DNA from: Muribaculaceae bacterium
GTDB lineage: Bacteria > Bacteroidota > Bacteroidia > Bacteroidales > Muribaculaceae
NCBI GenBank assembly: GCA_022509185.1
Contig: JAFLTS010000009.1
Location: forward strand, 29,176 to 93,175
Direction: 5' to 3'
Length of the DNA: 64,000 bases
Position numbers and translations under genes: made by a program. Below the pieces are notes generated by a model. The model made no database searches. It was not told the DNA's origin and saw nothing but the letters and a program-made list of their open reading frames with translations. Shown here in pieces: positions 45,466 to 53,654 of this stretch; the stretch's first letter is position 1, and each line of letters begins with the position of its first letter.

Positions 45466-45612
45466 TGCATAATAATGTAATCCCGGGGCCATCTTAATGC
45501 CGGGATTTATATTGCGGGTTAATCAATTCGGAATTGCCTCAATCCTTTGTCAAGATGTTCTGCCTTTATTTTGCGAAGGGCCAAATTGGGGCAATTCTTT
45601 TTGGCCTTTTAA
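45466..45612 (+). ncRNA. Candidate structured small RNA
   Basis: Begins about 4-7 bp after the promoter at 45432-45462 and ends at a T-rich hairpin. It holds a 5' hairpin AATCCCGG/CCGGGATT (45479-45507), a middle segment GAATTGCCTCAA (45531-45542), and a 3' hairpin GGCCAAA (45579-45585)/TTTGGCC (45600-45606) followed by TTTT. The loop of the 3' hairpin, TTGGGGCAATTC (45586-45597), is complementary to the middle segment at 11 of 12 positions. A pseudoknot or alternative pairing is possible. No ORF of note is present. I do not recognise a named RNA family. Confidence 0.5.
45478..45510 (+). terminator. Hairpin, possible terminator of the RyR cassette
   Basis: AATCCCGG (45479-45486), a 13-base interval and CCGGGATT (45500-45507), then a short T/A-rich tail. 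It may end transcripts from the DUF6377 gene or be the first stem of the candidate small RNA. Confidence 0.5.
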
Positions 45613-45627
45613 TTAGAATTATAAATT

Positions 45628-46119
45628 TTAGAAATCGGTAAAGGCCAGGGGGAGGAGAGCCTTGACTGAGGGAAGTACAAAAATTTTATCCTTTCCATAT
45701 AGAATCACTTCTATATCTCCGTACAAATTTTCATATTCCATCAGCGCCTGACGACATCCTCCGCAAGGAGATGCCGGATTATCCTGGAATCCCTCTTCCG
45801 GATTTTTATCTTTACCCGGATCCATCCAGGCAGCAACTGCAATCTTTTTAAAAGCCATTCCGGGATTCGACGAAGCAGCAAAGAAAGCAGCTGTTCTTTC
45901 CGCACATGTACCGGATGGATAAGCAGCATTTTCTTGATTGGAACCTTCAACGATTTTACCATTGTCGAGCAGAATAGCAGCTCCTACCTGATACTTCGAG
46001 TAAGGTGCATAGGCACGGACGGTTGCATCTTTAGCTGCATCTACAAGACGGCGGTCGGTTTCGCTCAGTTCATCATATTTACATTCCTTAACAAGAGTCT
46101 TTATTTCAATCTGCTTCAT
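45628..46119 (-). CDS. cdd: Cytidine deaminase
   Basis: Zinc enzyme converting cytidine or deoxycytidine to the uridine form in pyrimidine salvage. 163 residues, of the small tetrameric type. Ribose-binding NQENAAYPSG, zinc ligand and proton shuttle TCAERTAAFF (C72, E74) and the second zinc motif SPCGGCRQAL (C119, C122) are all intact. A 12-residue insertion (MDPGKDKNPEEGFQDN) precedes the second motif, as in other Bacteroidales. It is monocistronic. Confidence 0.96.
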   Translation of the reverse strand: MKQIEIKTLVKECKYDELSETDRRLVDAAKDATVRAYAPYSKYQVGAAILLDNGKIVEGSNQENAAYPSGTCAERTAAFFAASSNPGMAFKKIAVAAWMDPGKDKNPEEGFQDNPASPCGGCRQALMEYENLYGDIEVILYGKDKIFVLPSVKALLPLAFTDF

Positions 46120-46157
46120 AAGGGATTATTTGTATCACAATTATTTCATATCTTACA

Positions 46158-46165
46158 CAAAGATA
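46158..46165 (-). promoter_or_regulatory. -7 box of cdd
   Basis: The minus strand reads TATCTTTG, a full TAnnTTTG match, 39 bp before the cdd start. Confidence 0.5.
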
Positions 46166-46206
46166 AATAAAAAATGTTAAAGAATACACAAAAAGATAAA
46201 AATAAG

Positions 46207-46214
46207 TAAATTTG
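46207..46214 (+). promoter_or_regulatory. -7 box of the glucosaminidase gene
   Basis: TAAATTTG, a full match, 35 bp before the ATG at 46249. It is divergent from the cdd promoter. Confidence 0.5.
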
Positions 46215-46248
46215 TACTTTCATTTAATTATAGCAGGTTTGCCTATAT

Positions 46249-47121
46249 ATGCAGAAGCGTAATTTTTTATTAGTCTTAATCCTTTTTATTGTTTCCTCTC
46301 TTAAGGCAGATGTATATCAGGAATATATAGACACTTATTCTGTAATGGCTGTGAAGCAACAAGAGGAGTATCGGATTCCGGCCTCCATAACTCTGGCCCA
46401 GGGTCTATTGGAAAGCTCGGCCGGGCGAAGCCGTCTTGCCAGAGAGGGTAACAATCATTTCGGAATAAAATGTCATTCGGATTGGAATGGTGATACAATG
46501 CTAAGGGATGACGATGCTCCCGATGAATGTTTCAGAGTATATGATTCACCGGAAGAAAGTTATCGAGACCATTCAAAATTTCTAAGACGTGACAGGTATC
46601 GTCCTCTTTTTGATCTCGAAATCACCGATTATCAAGGTTGGGCAAAAGGGTTGAGGAAATGTGGCTATGCCACGGATCCCAACTATGCCGATAAGTTGAT
46701 GGCCATAATAGAGAGATATGGTCTTTACGGATTTGATAAGCCGGGAGAGATAGAACAAACAGTAATGTTTATTCGGGAGACTTTAAGCGCAAAACATCGA
46801 GTGCAGAAGAGCAATGGTCTGCACTATGTCGTGGCTTTCCCCGGAGATACCTATAAATCAATAGCCAAGGAGTTTCAAATCAAGGAGAAGAAACTCCGGG
46901 AGTTTAATGATGCTTTAAAGGAAAACGGAATAAAGGAATGGGAGGAAGTTTATCTTGAACCAAAGCGTGAATATTCTGCCGGAGATGTGGCTAAGGTAAC
47001 TATCGGTGAAGGAGAAAATATGCGTAGTATCTCACAGAGATATGGGATCAAACTCACAAAATTGAAAGAGCTTAACAAGAAGGCTAAAGATAAGGAAGGC
47101 ACAGTATTGAAGCTGAAATAA
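46249..47121 (+). CDS. Exported N-acetylglucosaminidase with two LysM repeats
   Basis: Peptidoglycan hydrolase of 290 residues. It has a signal peptide (1-20), a glucosaminidase domain (PF01832; IPASITLAQGLLESSAGRS with catalytic Glu E55, then NNHFGIKCHSDW and YRDHSKFL), and two LysM modules (HYVVAFPGDTYKSIAKEFQI about 195-240 and VTIGEGENMRSISQRYGIKL about 245-290) that bind peptidoglycan. This layout is common in Bacteroidales. It probably acts in the periplasm on cell wall turnover. It is a single gene ahead of tRNA-Arg. Confidence 0.92.
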   Translation: MQKRNFLLVLILFIVSSLKADVYQEYIDTYSVMAVKQQEEYRIPASITLAQGLLESSAGRSRLAREGNNHFGIKCHSDWNGDTMLRDDDAPDECFRVYDSPEESYRDHSKFLRRDRYRPLFDLEITDYQGWAKGLRKCGYATDPNYADKLMAIIERYGLYGFDKPGEIEQTVMFIRETLSAKHRVQKSNGLHYVVAFPGDTYKSIAKEFQIKEKKLREFNDALKENGIKEWEEVYLEPKREYSAGDVAKVTIGEGENMRSISQRYGIKLTKLKELNKKAKDKEGTVLKLK

Positions 47122-47180
47122 ATAAAAGAAGAGACTAAGGTTAAAAGAAAGGAAAAGTAAAGGGGCAAAGGGATAATATT

Positions 47181-47212
47181 TTTGGAAAAAATCAATTTTT
47201 TGTATAATTTTG
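47181..47212 (+). promoter_or_regulatory. Promoter of tRNA-Arg
   Basis: TTTG at 47181-47184, a 20 bp gap, TAATTTTG at 47205-47212 and then C: a perfect match to the Bacteroidetes consensus. A CCCCGA/TCGGGG hairpin (47228-47243) lies in the short leader before the tRNA. Confidence 0.85.
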
Positions 47213-47261
47213 CACCGCTGACTTTCGCCCCGAGCCATCGGGGAGCTAACTCAGCGTAAAA

Positions 47262-47333
47262 GCCTCTGTAGTTCAACGGATAGAATAGAAGTTTCCTAAA
47301 CTTTAGATAGGAGTTCGATTCTCCTCGGAGGTA
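47262..47333 (+). tRNA. tRNA-Arg (anticodon CCU)
   Basis: A cloverleaf can be drawn. The acceptor GCCTCTG pairs with CGGAGGT, the D-stem is GTTC/GAAT, the anticodon stem is GAAGT/ACTTT with loop TTCCTAA (anticodon CCT at 47295-47297), and the T-stem is AGGAG/CTCCT with loop TTCGATT. The discriminator is A; the CCA end is not encoded. It reads AGG codons. Confidence 0.95.
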
Positions 47334-47355
47334 CTAACCGGAAATATTCTCAAAA

Positions 47356-47892
47356 GTGGGAAAATTTGCACCTTATAAGATCCAGCTTGCCTCATTGGGC
47401 GACGGGAAGTACTCACAGGATTTTGAATGTGGCACGGAATTCTTTAAAAATATGGAGAATCCCGATATTATCAGTTCAGATGTGAAAGTGCATTTAGATC
47501 TTGAAAAGAAAAATGAGACCTACGATTGTACCTTTACATGCAAAGGAACCTTGAAGATACCGTGCGACCGCTGTCTTGACCCTATAGATCATGAAGTCGA
47601 CACCACCTATCATATTTCGGTGAAATATGGAGAAGGATATAACGATGAAAACGATGATCTTCTTGTGATACCTTACAGCGACAGTTATCTCAATGTAGCC
47701 TATATGCTTTATGACACTATAGTGCTCACAATACCCTTAAGACACGTTCATCCCATGGGTAAATGTAACAGAGCCATGTTGGCAGCCTTACATAAGAACC
47801 GTAGCAACAACACCGGAGATGAAGAAGTGGAGGCAGCACTGGATGAAGTAGATTCAGAATACGAAAACGGAGGGGGCAACGAAGAAGAATAA
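47356..47892 (+). CDS. YceD/DUF177 family protein
   Basis: 178 residues, GTG start 22 bp after the tRNA. The central CxxC motif in GTLKIPCDRCLDPI and the following VKYGEGY ... LLVIPYSDSYLNVAYMLYDT are typical of DUF177 (YceD), and the tail is acidic (GDEEVEAALDEVDSEY). The gene nearly always precedes rpmF, as here (48 bp gap). In other bacteria and plastids YceD is tied to 23S rRNA accumulation; that role here is by analogy. Confidence 0.88.
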   Translation: MGKFAPYKIQLASLGDGKYSQDFECGTEFFKNMENPDIISSDVKVHLDLEKKNETYDCTFTCKGTLKIPCDRCLDPIDHEVDTTYHISVKYGEGYNDENDDLLVIPYSDSYLNVAYMLYDTIVLTIPLRHVHPMGKCNRAMLAALHKNRSNNTGDEEVEAALDEVDSEYENGGGNEEE

Positions 47893-47940
47893 AGAGTCGC
47901 TCCTGAAAAAATACAATAGAAAACAAAAGCTTAACAAGAT

Positions 47941-48123
47941 ATGGCACATCCTAAACGAAGACAATCGCACACCAGAACAGCGAAACGTCGTACACACGAC
48001 ATGGCACTTATACCTACAATTGCAATCTGCCCTAACTGCGGCGCATGGCATGTATGGCACACTATCTGTGGCGAATGTGGATATTATCGCGGCCGTCAGG
48101 TGATAGATAAAGTAAAAGCATAA
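47941..48123 (+). CDS. rpmF: 50S ribosomal protein L32
   Basis: 60-residue basic protein with the L32 start MAHPKRRQSHTRTAKRRTHD and a zinc ribbon (CPNCGAWHVWHTICGECGYY) of the four-cysteine type. It lies between yceD and fabH, the conserved yceD-rpmF-fabH order that links ribosome and fatty acid synthesis. Confidence 0.98.
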   Translation: MAHPKRRQSHTRTAKRRTHDMALIPTIAICPNCGAWHVWHTICGECGYYRGRQVIDKVKA

Positions 48124-48147
48124 AAAGAGGCATATTTTTAAGGCATC

Positions 48148-49254
48148 ATGCTTAACGCAAAGATAAGCGGCATCGCATCCTATGTACCCGATGACATTCT
48201 CGACAATGAAATGTTATCGAAAATAGTCGATACCAATGATGAATGGATCACCACCAGAGTTGGTATAAAGGAGCGGCGCGTGCTTAAATTGCCCGGAGAA
48301 GGCTCCAGCTATTTGGGCACCAAAGCCGTAGAGAAACTTCTGACCGACACCGGATGTAAGCCTGAAGATATAGAAGTGCTGATATGCGCCACTTCCAATC
48401 CTGATTACAGGTTTCCTTCCACAGCATCAATAATAGCTCATAATTGTGGATTGAAAAATTGTTATGCCTATGATATCCAGGCTGCATGTGCCGGGTTTAT
48501 TGTTTCGGTTCAATCAGCCAGAGCTTATATTCAGTCGGGCCTCTATAAAAAAATCATAGTGGTTTGTGCCGAAAAAATGACAAGTATGGTAGATTACGAA
48601 GACCGTTCCACTTGTCCTTTGTTCGGAGATGCAGCTGCATGTGTTCTTATAGAACCCACTGAAGAACCCGTAGGTGTGATGGATGGAGAATTTCATGTAG
48701 ACGGTTCCGGACTGCCTCACCTTGTAATGAAAGCAGGAGGGTCGGTAAAACCGGCATCACATGAAACGGTGGCCAACAAGGAACATTTCGTTTATCAGGA
48801 AGGAAGAGTTGTGTATAAACATGCCGTAAGAGACATGTTGCAGTCTACCCTTTCAGTAATGAAGCGAAACAATCTTACTATAGAAGAAGTAGATTGGCTT
48901 GTACCTCATCAGGCTAACCTCAGAATTATCGAGGCTGTGGCCGGAAGAACAAAGATCGACGAGCGCAAAGTTCTGATAGATATCGAGAAATTTGGTAATA
49001 CTTCAGCTGCTACAATACCTTTATGTCTGGATGATTTCAAATACAGACTCAAGAAAGGGGATAAAATCATTCTTACAGCTTTTGGAGCAGGGTTCACTTG
49101 GGGAGCCATGTATCTAATCTGGGCTTTCGATACGAAACCTACCAAAGAACAGCTTAAGCGTGATAAGGATGAAGAGAAACGCAGGGAGAAGGAAAAGAAA
49201 GAACGGGAAAAAGAGTTGAAAGAGAAGGAAGAAAAAACAAACGAGCCTTCCTGA
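48148..49254 (+). CDS. fabH: 3-oxoacyl-ACP synthase III with charged C-terminal tail
   Basis: Starts fatty acid chains by condensing acetyl-CoA (or a branched primer) with malonyl-ACP. 368 residues. The catalytic triad is intact: Cys in QAACAGFIVS (C114), His in LVPHQANLRI (H254) and Asn in KFGNTSAAT (N284). The core ends at about residue 330 (GAMYLIWAF), then 38 residues of nearly pure Lys, Glu, Asp and Arg follow (DEEKRREKEKKEREKELKEK), predicted to be one long helix. That tail is not part of the enzyme fold and makes the protein longer than the usual 330. A terminator follows. Confidence 0.95.
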   Translation: MLNAKISGIASYVPDDILDNEMLSKIVDTNDEWITTRVGIKERRVLKLPGEGSSYLGTKAVEKLLTDTGCKPEDIEVLICATSNPDYRFPSTASIIAHNCGLKNCYAYDIQAACAGFIVSVQSARAYIQSGLYKKIIVVCAEKMTSMVDYEDRSTCPLFGDAAACVLIEPTEEPVGVMDGEFHVDGSGLPHLVMKAGGSVKPASHETVANKEHFVYQEGRVVYKHAVRDMLQSTLSVMKRNNLTIEEVDWLVPHQANLRIIEAVAGRTKIDERKVLIDIEKFGNTSAATIPLCLDDFKYRLKKGDKIILTAFGAGFTWGAMYLIWAFDTKPTKEQLKRDKDEEKRREKEKKEREKELKEKEEKTNEPS

Positions 49255-49280
49255 ATCTTTTTTCAGATAAAATTTTTGAA

Positions 49281-49310
49281 AGACAATGCTCTCGGGCATT
49301 GTCTTTTTTT
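49281..49310 (+). terminator. Terminator of the yceD-rpmF-fabH unit
   Basis: AGACAATGC and GCATTGTCT form a stem around CTCGG, followed by TTTTTTT. Confidence 0.92.
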
Positions 49311-49422
49311 GTCTTAATTAAACTGAGAGTCCAATGAATTGTTTCTTTATGTGAACCTCCTTTCTTCTGAAGTGTTAGATTTATATAGGGAGTTTAAACT
49401 CTACATTATAAAAAGCAAGATT

Positions 49423-50334
49423 ATGGAAGAAGATATAAAGGTATTACCGGAAAACCATAAAGCCGGTTTTGTAAATATAGTTGGAAATCCTAACGTTGGA
49501 AAGTCTACGCTGATGAATGACCTGGTGGGAGAGCGAGTCTCCATCATAACCTCAAAGGCTCAGACCACACGACACAGGATTATAGGAATCGTGAACACAC
49601 CGGAGTATCAGATAGTGTTTTCCGATACTCCGGGTGTATTGAAACCCAAGTATAAACTTCAGGAATCCATGCTTGGCTTCTCAGAAGGAGCCCTGACTGA
49701 CGCCGATATTCTACTGTATGTGACCGACGTGGTGGAGGATCCGGAGAAAAACAAAGAGTTTCTTGATAAGGTAGCTAAAGAGGAAGTGCCGGTACTTCTG
49801 GTTATTAACAAGATTGATCTTCTTAAAAATGATGCTGAATTACAGGAATTGGTTGACCGTTGGCACGCGAGGTTGCCAAAAGCTGAAATCTTTCCTACCA
49901 GTGCAACGGAAAACTTCAATGTTGCCAATCTTAAGAACCGTATTATAGAACTCCTGCCTGTTTCACCTCCATTTTTTGGAAAGGATGCCCTTACGGATAA
50001 ACCGGCCAGATTCTTTGTAACAGAGATTATCCGTGAAAAATTGCTTTTGAATTATGAAAAAGAGATACCTTATAGTTCTGAAGTGATAGTGGAGAAATTT
50101 GAAGATAAAGAGGGCTCAATCCATATCATGAGTGTGATCTATGTTGAAAGAGACACTCAGAAGGGGATAATTATTGGTAAAGGAGGGGATAAGATCAAGA
50201 AAGTTGGTATTGAAGCGCGTCAGGATATCGAAAGATTTTTCGGCAAGAGGGTTTATTTAGAGATCTTTGTAAAGGTTGAAAAAGATTGGCGCAACAGAGA
50301 GAATAAACTGAAGGCTTTCGGCTATTTAGAATAA
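49423..50334 (+). CDS. era: GTPase Era
   Basis: Ribosome-assembly GTPase binding the 3' end of 16S rRNA. 303 residues from ATG 49423 (MEEDIKVLPENHKAGF), the form that matches family length; a reading with 28 more residues is unlikely. G1 is GNPNVGKST (21-29), then the switch TTRHRI, G3 DTPG, G4 NKID and G5 SATE. The C-terminal KH domain has GIIIGKGGDKIKKVG and ends with KDWRNRENKLKAFGY. It is followed after 70 bp by der. Confidence 0.97.
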   Translation: MEEDIKVLPENHKAGFVNIVGNPNVGKSTLMNDLVGERVSIITSKAQTTRHRIIGIVNTPEYQIVFSDTPGVLKPKYKLQESMLGFSEGALTDADILLYVTDVVEDPEKNKEFLDKVAKEEVPVLLVINKIDLLKNDAELQELVDRWHARLPKAEIFPTSATENFNVANLKNRIIELLPVSPPFFGKDALTDKPARFFVTEIIREKLLLNYEKEIPYSSEVIVEKFEDKEGSIHIMSVIYVERDTQKGIIIGKGGDKIKKVGIEARQDIERFFGKRVYLEIFVKVEKDWRNRENKLKAFGYLE

Positions 50335-50404
50335 TTCAGTTTATCTGCCATTGATCCTTTACATTTTACAAAACACTTTACATTCTTACTAAAAGGAATA
50401 GTAT

Positions 50405-51724
50405 ATGGGAAGGTTAGTAGCAATAGTGGGACGTCCGAATGTTGGTAAATCCACTCTTTTCAATAGATTGACCCAAAGTCGTAAAGCTATAGTTGACGAT
50501 ACGGCAGGAACTACCCGCGACCGTCAATATGGTAAAGTAGATTGGTGTGGTCAGGAATTTTCTATAGTAGACACAGGAGGTTGGGTTGTAAATTCAGATG
50601 ATGTTTTTGAATCAGAAATCAACAAGCAGGTAGAGATAGCCATAGATGAAGCCGATGTAATTCTTTTTGTGGTTGATGCTTCCAATGGTGTTACAGATCT
50701 GGACGACAAAGTGGCTCAGATATTAAGAAGGTCCAAGAAGCCGGTGATACTCGTAGCCAACAAGGAGGATAAGAATGACGCAAGGTTCAATATTCCTGAA
50801 TTTTATTCTTTGGGGTTAGGAGAACCTGTGGAAGTGTCTTCAGCGAATGGTAGCGGCACAGGCGATCTTCTTGATAAGATAGTGGCAGATATGCCGGAGC
50901 CTAAGTCTGATGACCAACCTGAAGACAATATCGCCAAGTTTGCTATAGTAGGCCGTCCGAATGCCGGGAAATCATCCTTGATCAATGCCTTTATAGGGGA
51001 GGAACGCCATATTGTAACAGATATCGCAGGCACTACACGTGATTCCATCTACCATAGATACAATAAGTTCGGATTTGACTTTTATTTAGTAGATACAGCC
51101 GGAATACGTAAGAAAAATAAGGTTAATGAAGATATAGAATATTACAGCGTAATAAGGTCTATCCGAGCAATAGAGGCCAGCGATGTCTGTATTCTGATGA
51201 TTGATGCTACAAGAGGTATCGAAGCTCAAGATGCAAATATCTTCTCTCTTATCCAAAGAAATAAGAAAGGTTTAGTGGTGTGTGTGAATAAATGGGATTT
51301 GATTGAAGACAGATCTCTTACCTCACAGAAACGCTATGAAGCTGCAATCCGAGACCGTTTTGCTCCATTTACAGATTTTCCAATTCTTTTCACTTCAGCC
51401 CTTACGAAACAGAGGATCTTCAAGGTGCTTGAAACAGCGATAGACGTATGGAACAACAGGAAGAGGATCATCCCAACTTCCCAACTTAATTCCTATATGC
51501 TTGAGCAGATAGCTCAGACTCCTCCACCATCTAATAAGGGAAAATTTGTGAAGATAAAATATGTTACTATGCTTAAGGATTCAGTTATCCCTACATTTGT
51601 ATTCTTCTGCAATCTTCCTCAATGGGTAAAGGAACCCTACCGTAGGTTTCTTGAAAACAAGATACGTGAAAAATGGGATTTTCATGGAACTCCAATCCAG
51701 ATATTCATGCGTGACAAATCATAA
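50405..51724 (+). CDS. der: GTPase Der (EngA), double G domain
   Basis: Essential 50S assembly GTPase, 439 residues, with two tandem G domains ([14 protein letters not shown] near residue 9 and [14 protein letters not shown] near 182), each with [12 protein letters not shown] or DIAGTTRD switch motifs and NKED/NKWD specificity motifs, then a KH-like C-terminal domain ([20 protein letters not shown]). The era-der order is common in Bacteroidetes. A terminator begins just after the stop. Confidence 0.97.
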   Translation: MGRLVAIVGRPNVGKSTLFNRLTQSRKAIVDDTAGTTRDRQYGKVDWCGQEFSIVDTGGWVVNSDDVFESEINKQVEIAIDEADVILFVVDASNGVTDLDDKVAQILRRSKKPVILVANKEDKNDARFNIPEFYSLGLGEPVEVSSANGSGTGDLLDKIVADMPEPKSDDQPEDNIAKFAIVGRPNAGKSSLINAFIGEERHIVTDIAGTTRDSIYHRYNKFGFDFYLVDTAGIRKKNKVNEDIEYYSVIRSIRAIEASDVCILMIDATRGIEAQDANIFSLIQRNKKGLVVCVNKWDLIEDRSLTSQKRYEAAIRDRFAPFTDFPILFTSALTKQRIFKVLETAIDVWNNRKRIIPTSQLNSYMLEQIAQTPPPSNKGKFVKIKYVTMLKDSVIPTFVFFCNLPQWVKEPYRRFLENKIREKWDFHGTPIQIFMRDKS

Positions 51725-51752
51725 TAAAAGCCTCGATTTCGAGGCTTTTTAC
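51725..51752 (+). terminator. Terminator of der
   Basis: AAAAGCCTCGA-TT-TCGAGGCTTTTT, a perfect stem with a very short loop and a T-run. Confidence 0.92.
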
Positions 51753-51861
51753 TTTTATAATTCAAACTTGAATTATTTTAGTTTAAATAATTTAAACTTA
51801 TGTAATCAGAAGGAAAATAAGCTAAAAATAGTTTCCCTCTCTTAGGGTGGGAAATTTTTTT

Positions 51862-51869
51862 TATCTTTG
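51862..51869 (+). promoter_or_regulatory. -7 box of the glycosyltransferase operon
   Basis: TATCTTTG followed by C, a full TAnnTTTG match, 50 bp before the first gene. Confidence 0.5.
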
Positions 51870-51919
51870 CTATAACATGCAGTAGATACGATAATTTTAA
51901 TAGTGGGAAAGCCTTCTGC

Positions 51920-52867
51920 ATGATTTTAAAAATGGCACGACAATACGGATCAAGACTCCATTATTGGAGCTTTATTTTAAACGGGCATATACTAAATCCC
52001 TTCTGGCATGACAGGGTTAAAAGGCGTACCCGTAGAAATTACTATAATTATAAAAGAGTTGCGGCATACTTAAGAAAATACCTCCCATTTATAGATTCAT
52101 TAAAAGTAGAAAAAGATAATTCTAAAGATACATGGGAAGAAAAAATATTTTCGATATGGTGGCAAGGGGAGGAGAATGCACCAAAGATTGTGAAAATATG
52201 TTTCGAGCGTCTCAGGAATTTGTATAAAGAAAAATTCATTGTGCTTGATGATTCCAATATACGTCAATGGGTGAAACTTCCTGATTTTGTATGGGAAAAA
52301 TGGGAAAAAGGGCAGATACTTCGTGCCAATATGTCAGACATATGTAGAATAGCTCTTCTCTTGCAACATGGAGGCATGTGGTTTGATGCTACGGATTATC
52401 TTACATCAGAGGTACCGGAATGGATTGAAAAATGTGACGTATTTTTATATATAGCAGGAGAAAGATTCACTCCTGAAAAATTTGTACAAATATGTTTTAT
52501 AAGAGGGAAAAAGAATAATCCCCTCTTGAAACTTTGGCTTGATTTCATTCTAAAATATTGGGAGGAAGAAGACTTTATAATCGATTATTTTCTCCATCAG
52601 TTTATGCTAAGGTTTCTGGTTGAAAATAACAAAGAGGTTGCTGAACTGTTTTATTCAATGCCCCAGGTTTCTCAGACACCAACTCATCTTTTATGGCATC
52701 TGCATAAAAACGATAATTATAGCGAGACCTTATATCAGGATTGTACAAAAGATACTTTTTTTCAAAAGACATGCCATAAAGCTTCAGAGGCGACTTTCCC
52801 AAAGGAAGGGAGCGTAGCCGATTATATAGTAAATAAAAAAATACCTGAAACTACCTCTCGTAGATGA
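51920..52867 (+). CDS. Capsular polysaccharide-type glycosyltransferase, copy 1
   Basis: 315 residues, resembling the capsule synthesis glycosyltransferase family PF05704 (GT32-like). Motifs are IFSIWWQGEENAPKIVKICF, ANMSDICRIALLLQHGGMWF and DATDYLTSEVP, where GG-x-W-x-D corresponds to the sugar-nucleotide binding site of the family. The N-terminal 60 residues are basic, with no clear membrane span. An internal ATG (51932) is possible as start. It overlaps the licD-like gene by 4 bp (ATGA). It is paralogous to the gene at 53655 along its whole length. Acceptor and sugar are unknown. Confidence 0.85.
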   Translation: MILKMARQYGSRLHYWSFILNGHILNPFWHDRVKRRTRRNYYNYKRVAAYLRKYLPFIDSLKVEKDNSKDTWEEKIFSIWWQGEENAPKIVKICFERLRNLYKEKFIVLDDSNIRQWVKLPDFVWEKWEKGQILRANMSDICRIALLLQHGGMWFDATDYLTSEVPEWIEKCDVFLYIAGERFTPEKFVQICFIRGKKNNPLLKLWLDFILKYWEEEDFIIDYFLHQFMLRFLVENNKEVAELFYSMPQVSQTPTHLLWHLHKNDNYSETLYQDCTKDTFFQKTCHKASEATFPKEGSVADYIVNKKIPETTSRR

Positions 52868-53631
52868 AAGAATTGAGTTTAGACCGTAAAAAGGAGATCA
52901 TGGTGGAAATCATGAATGATATCGATAGATTCTGCCGGGAAAATAATATTAAGTACAGCCTGTATTGTGGTACACTTTTAGGCGCAGTGAGACATGGAGG
53001 GTTCATACCATGGGACGATGACCTTGATATCTGCATGCTTCGTGAGGATTTTGAAAAATTCATAAAGACCTATAAAAACAGAAAATATTATATCTGTTAC
53101 GAACCGGGCTCGGGAAACGGCAAGGTATTCACAGTATCGGGATTTGCTAAAGTTTGTGACCCCAATACAAGAATCGATAACGGATGGTCGGCTAATGATC
53201 ACGGTATTTATGTGGATGTATTCCCAATTGATAATGTACCCGAGGATAAGAAAGAACGTGAAAAATATATGCGCTCCCTTATGAGATTTAACAACCGCAT
53301 GTATCACAGAGGAAAAAAAGATCTGTTATCGCGCATTAAATGCAAAGGACATGATATGGAGTGGTGGTGGAACAAATATGAGAATACCATCAGGGAAAAC
53401 CGATATAAAGACTCCAAAAATGTGGCCCATATAATGGGTTGTCATAATTTTCATGAGGTATTCTCACGAGATAGGTTTGAGAATCTTCAGGATATAAAAT
53501 TTGAAGGGGAAACCTATCTGAGTATGGCTGATCCCCATGGATCGCTGGCAATAATGTTTGGTGATGACTATATGACTCCTCCTCCTCCGGAAAAAAGAAT
53601 TAACCATGGTGAAAGGGCCTATGGTGATTAA
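52864..53631 (+). CDS. LicD-family phosphotransferase
   Basis: 255 residues of the LicD family (PF04991), nucleotidyltransferase-fold enzymes that transfer phosphocholine or other phosphorylated groups from CDP-type donors to glycans. Motifs are YSLYCGTLLGAVRHGGFIPW and DDDLDICMLR (metal-binding Asp 51-53 and 55), DVFPIDNVP, and the C-terminal FGDDYMTPPPPEKR typical of bacterial LicD proteins. The gene is sandwiched between two paralogous capsule-type transferases, suggesting a phosphodiester decoration on a surface glycan. No choline uptake or CDP-choline genes are in the window, so the group transferred is unknown. Confidence 0.92.
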   Translation: MKELSLDRKKEIMVEIMNDIDRFCRENNIKYSLYCGTLLGAVRHGGFIPWDDDLDICMLREDFEKFIKTYKNRKYYICYEPGSGNGKVFTVSGFAKVCDPNTRIDNGWSANDHGIYVDVFPIDNVPEDKKEREKYMRSLMRFNNRMYHRGKKDLLSRIKCKGHDMEWWWNKYENTIRENRYKDSKNVAHIMGCHNFHEVFSRDRFENLQDIKFEGETYLSMADPHGSLAIMFGDDYMTPPPPEKRINHGERAYGD

Positions 53632-53654
53632 ATCAAAGCGATGACTGCAATTTA

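Noticed and set aside
47228..47258. Second tRNA before tRNA-Arg
   Set aside because: The text GGGGAGCTAACTCAGC resembles a D-arm, but no acceptor, anticodon or T-arm fits. It is simply leader sequence with a hairpin.
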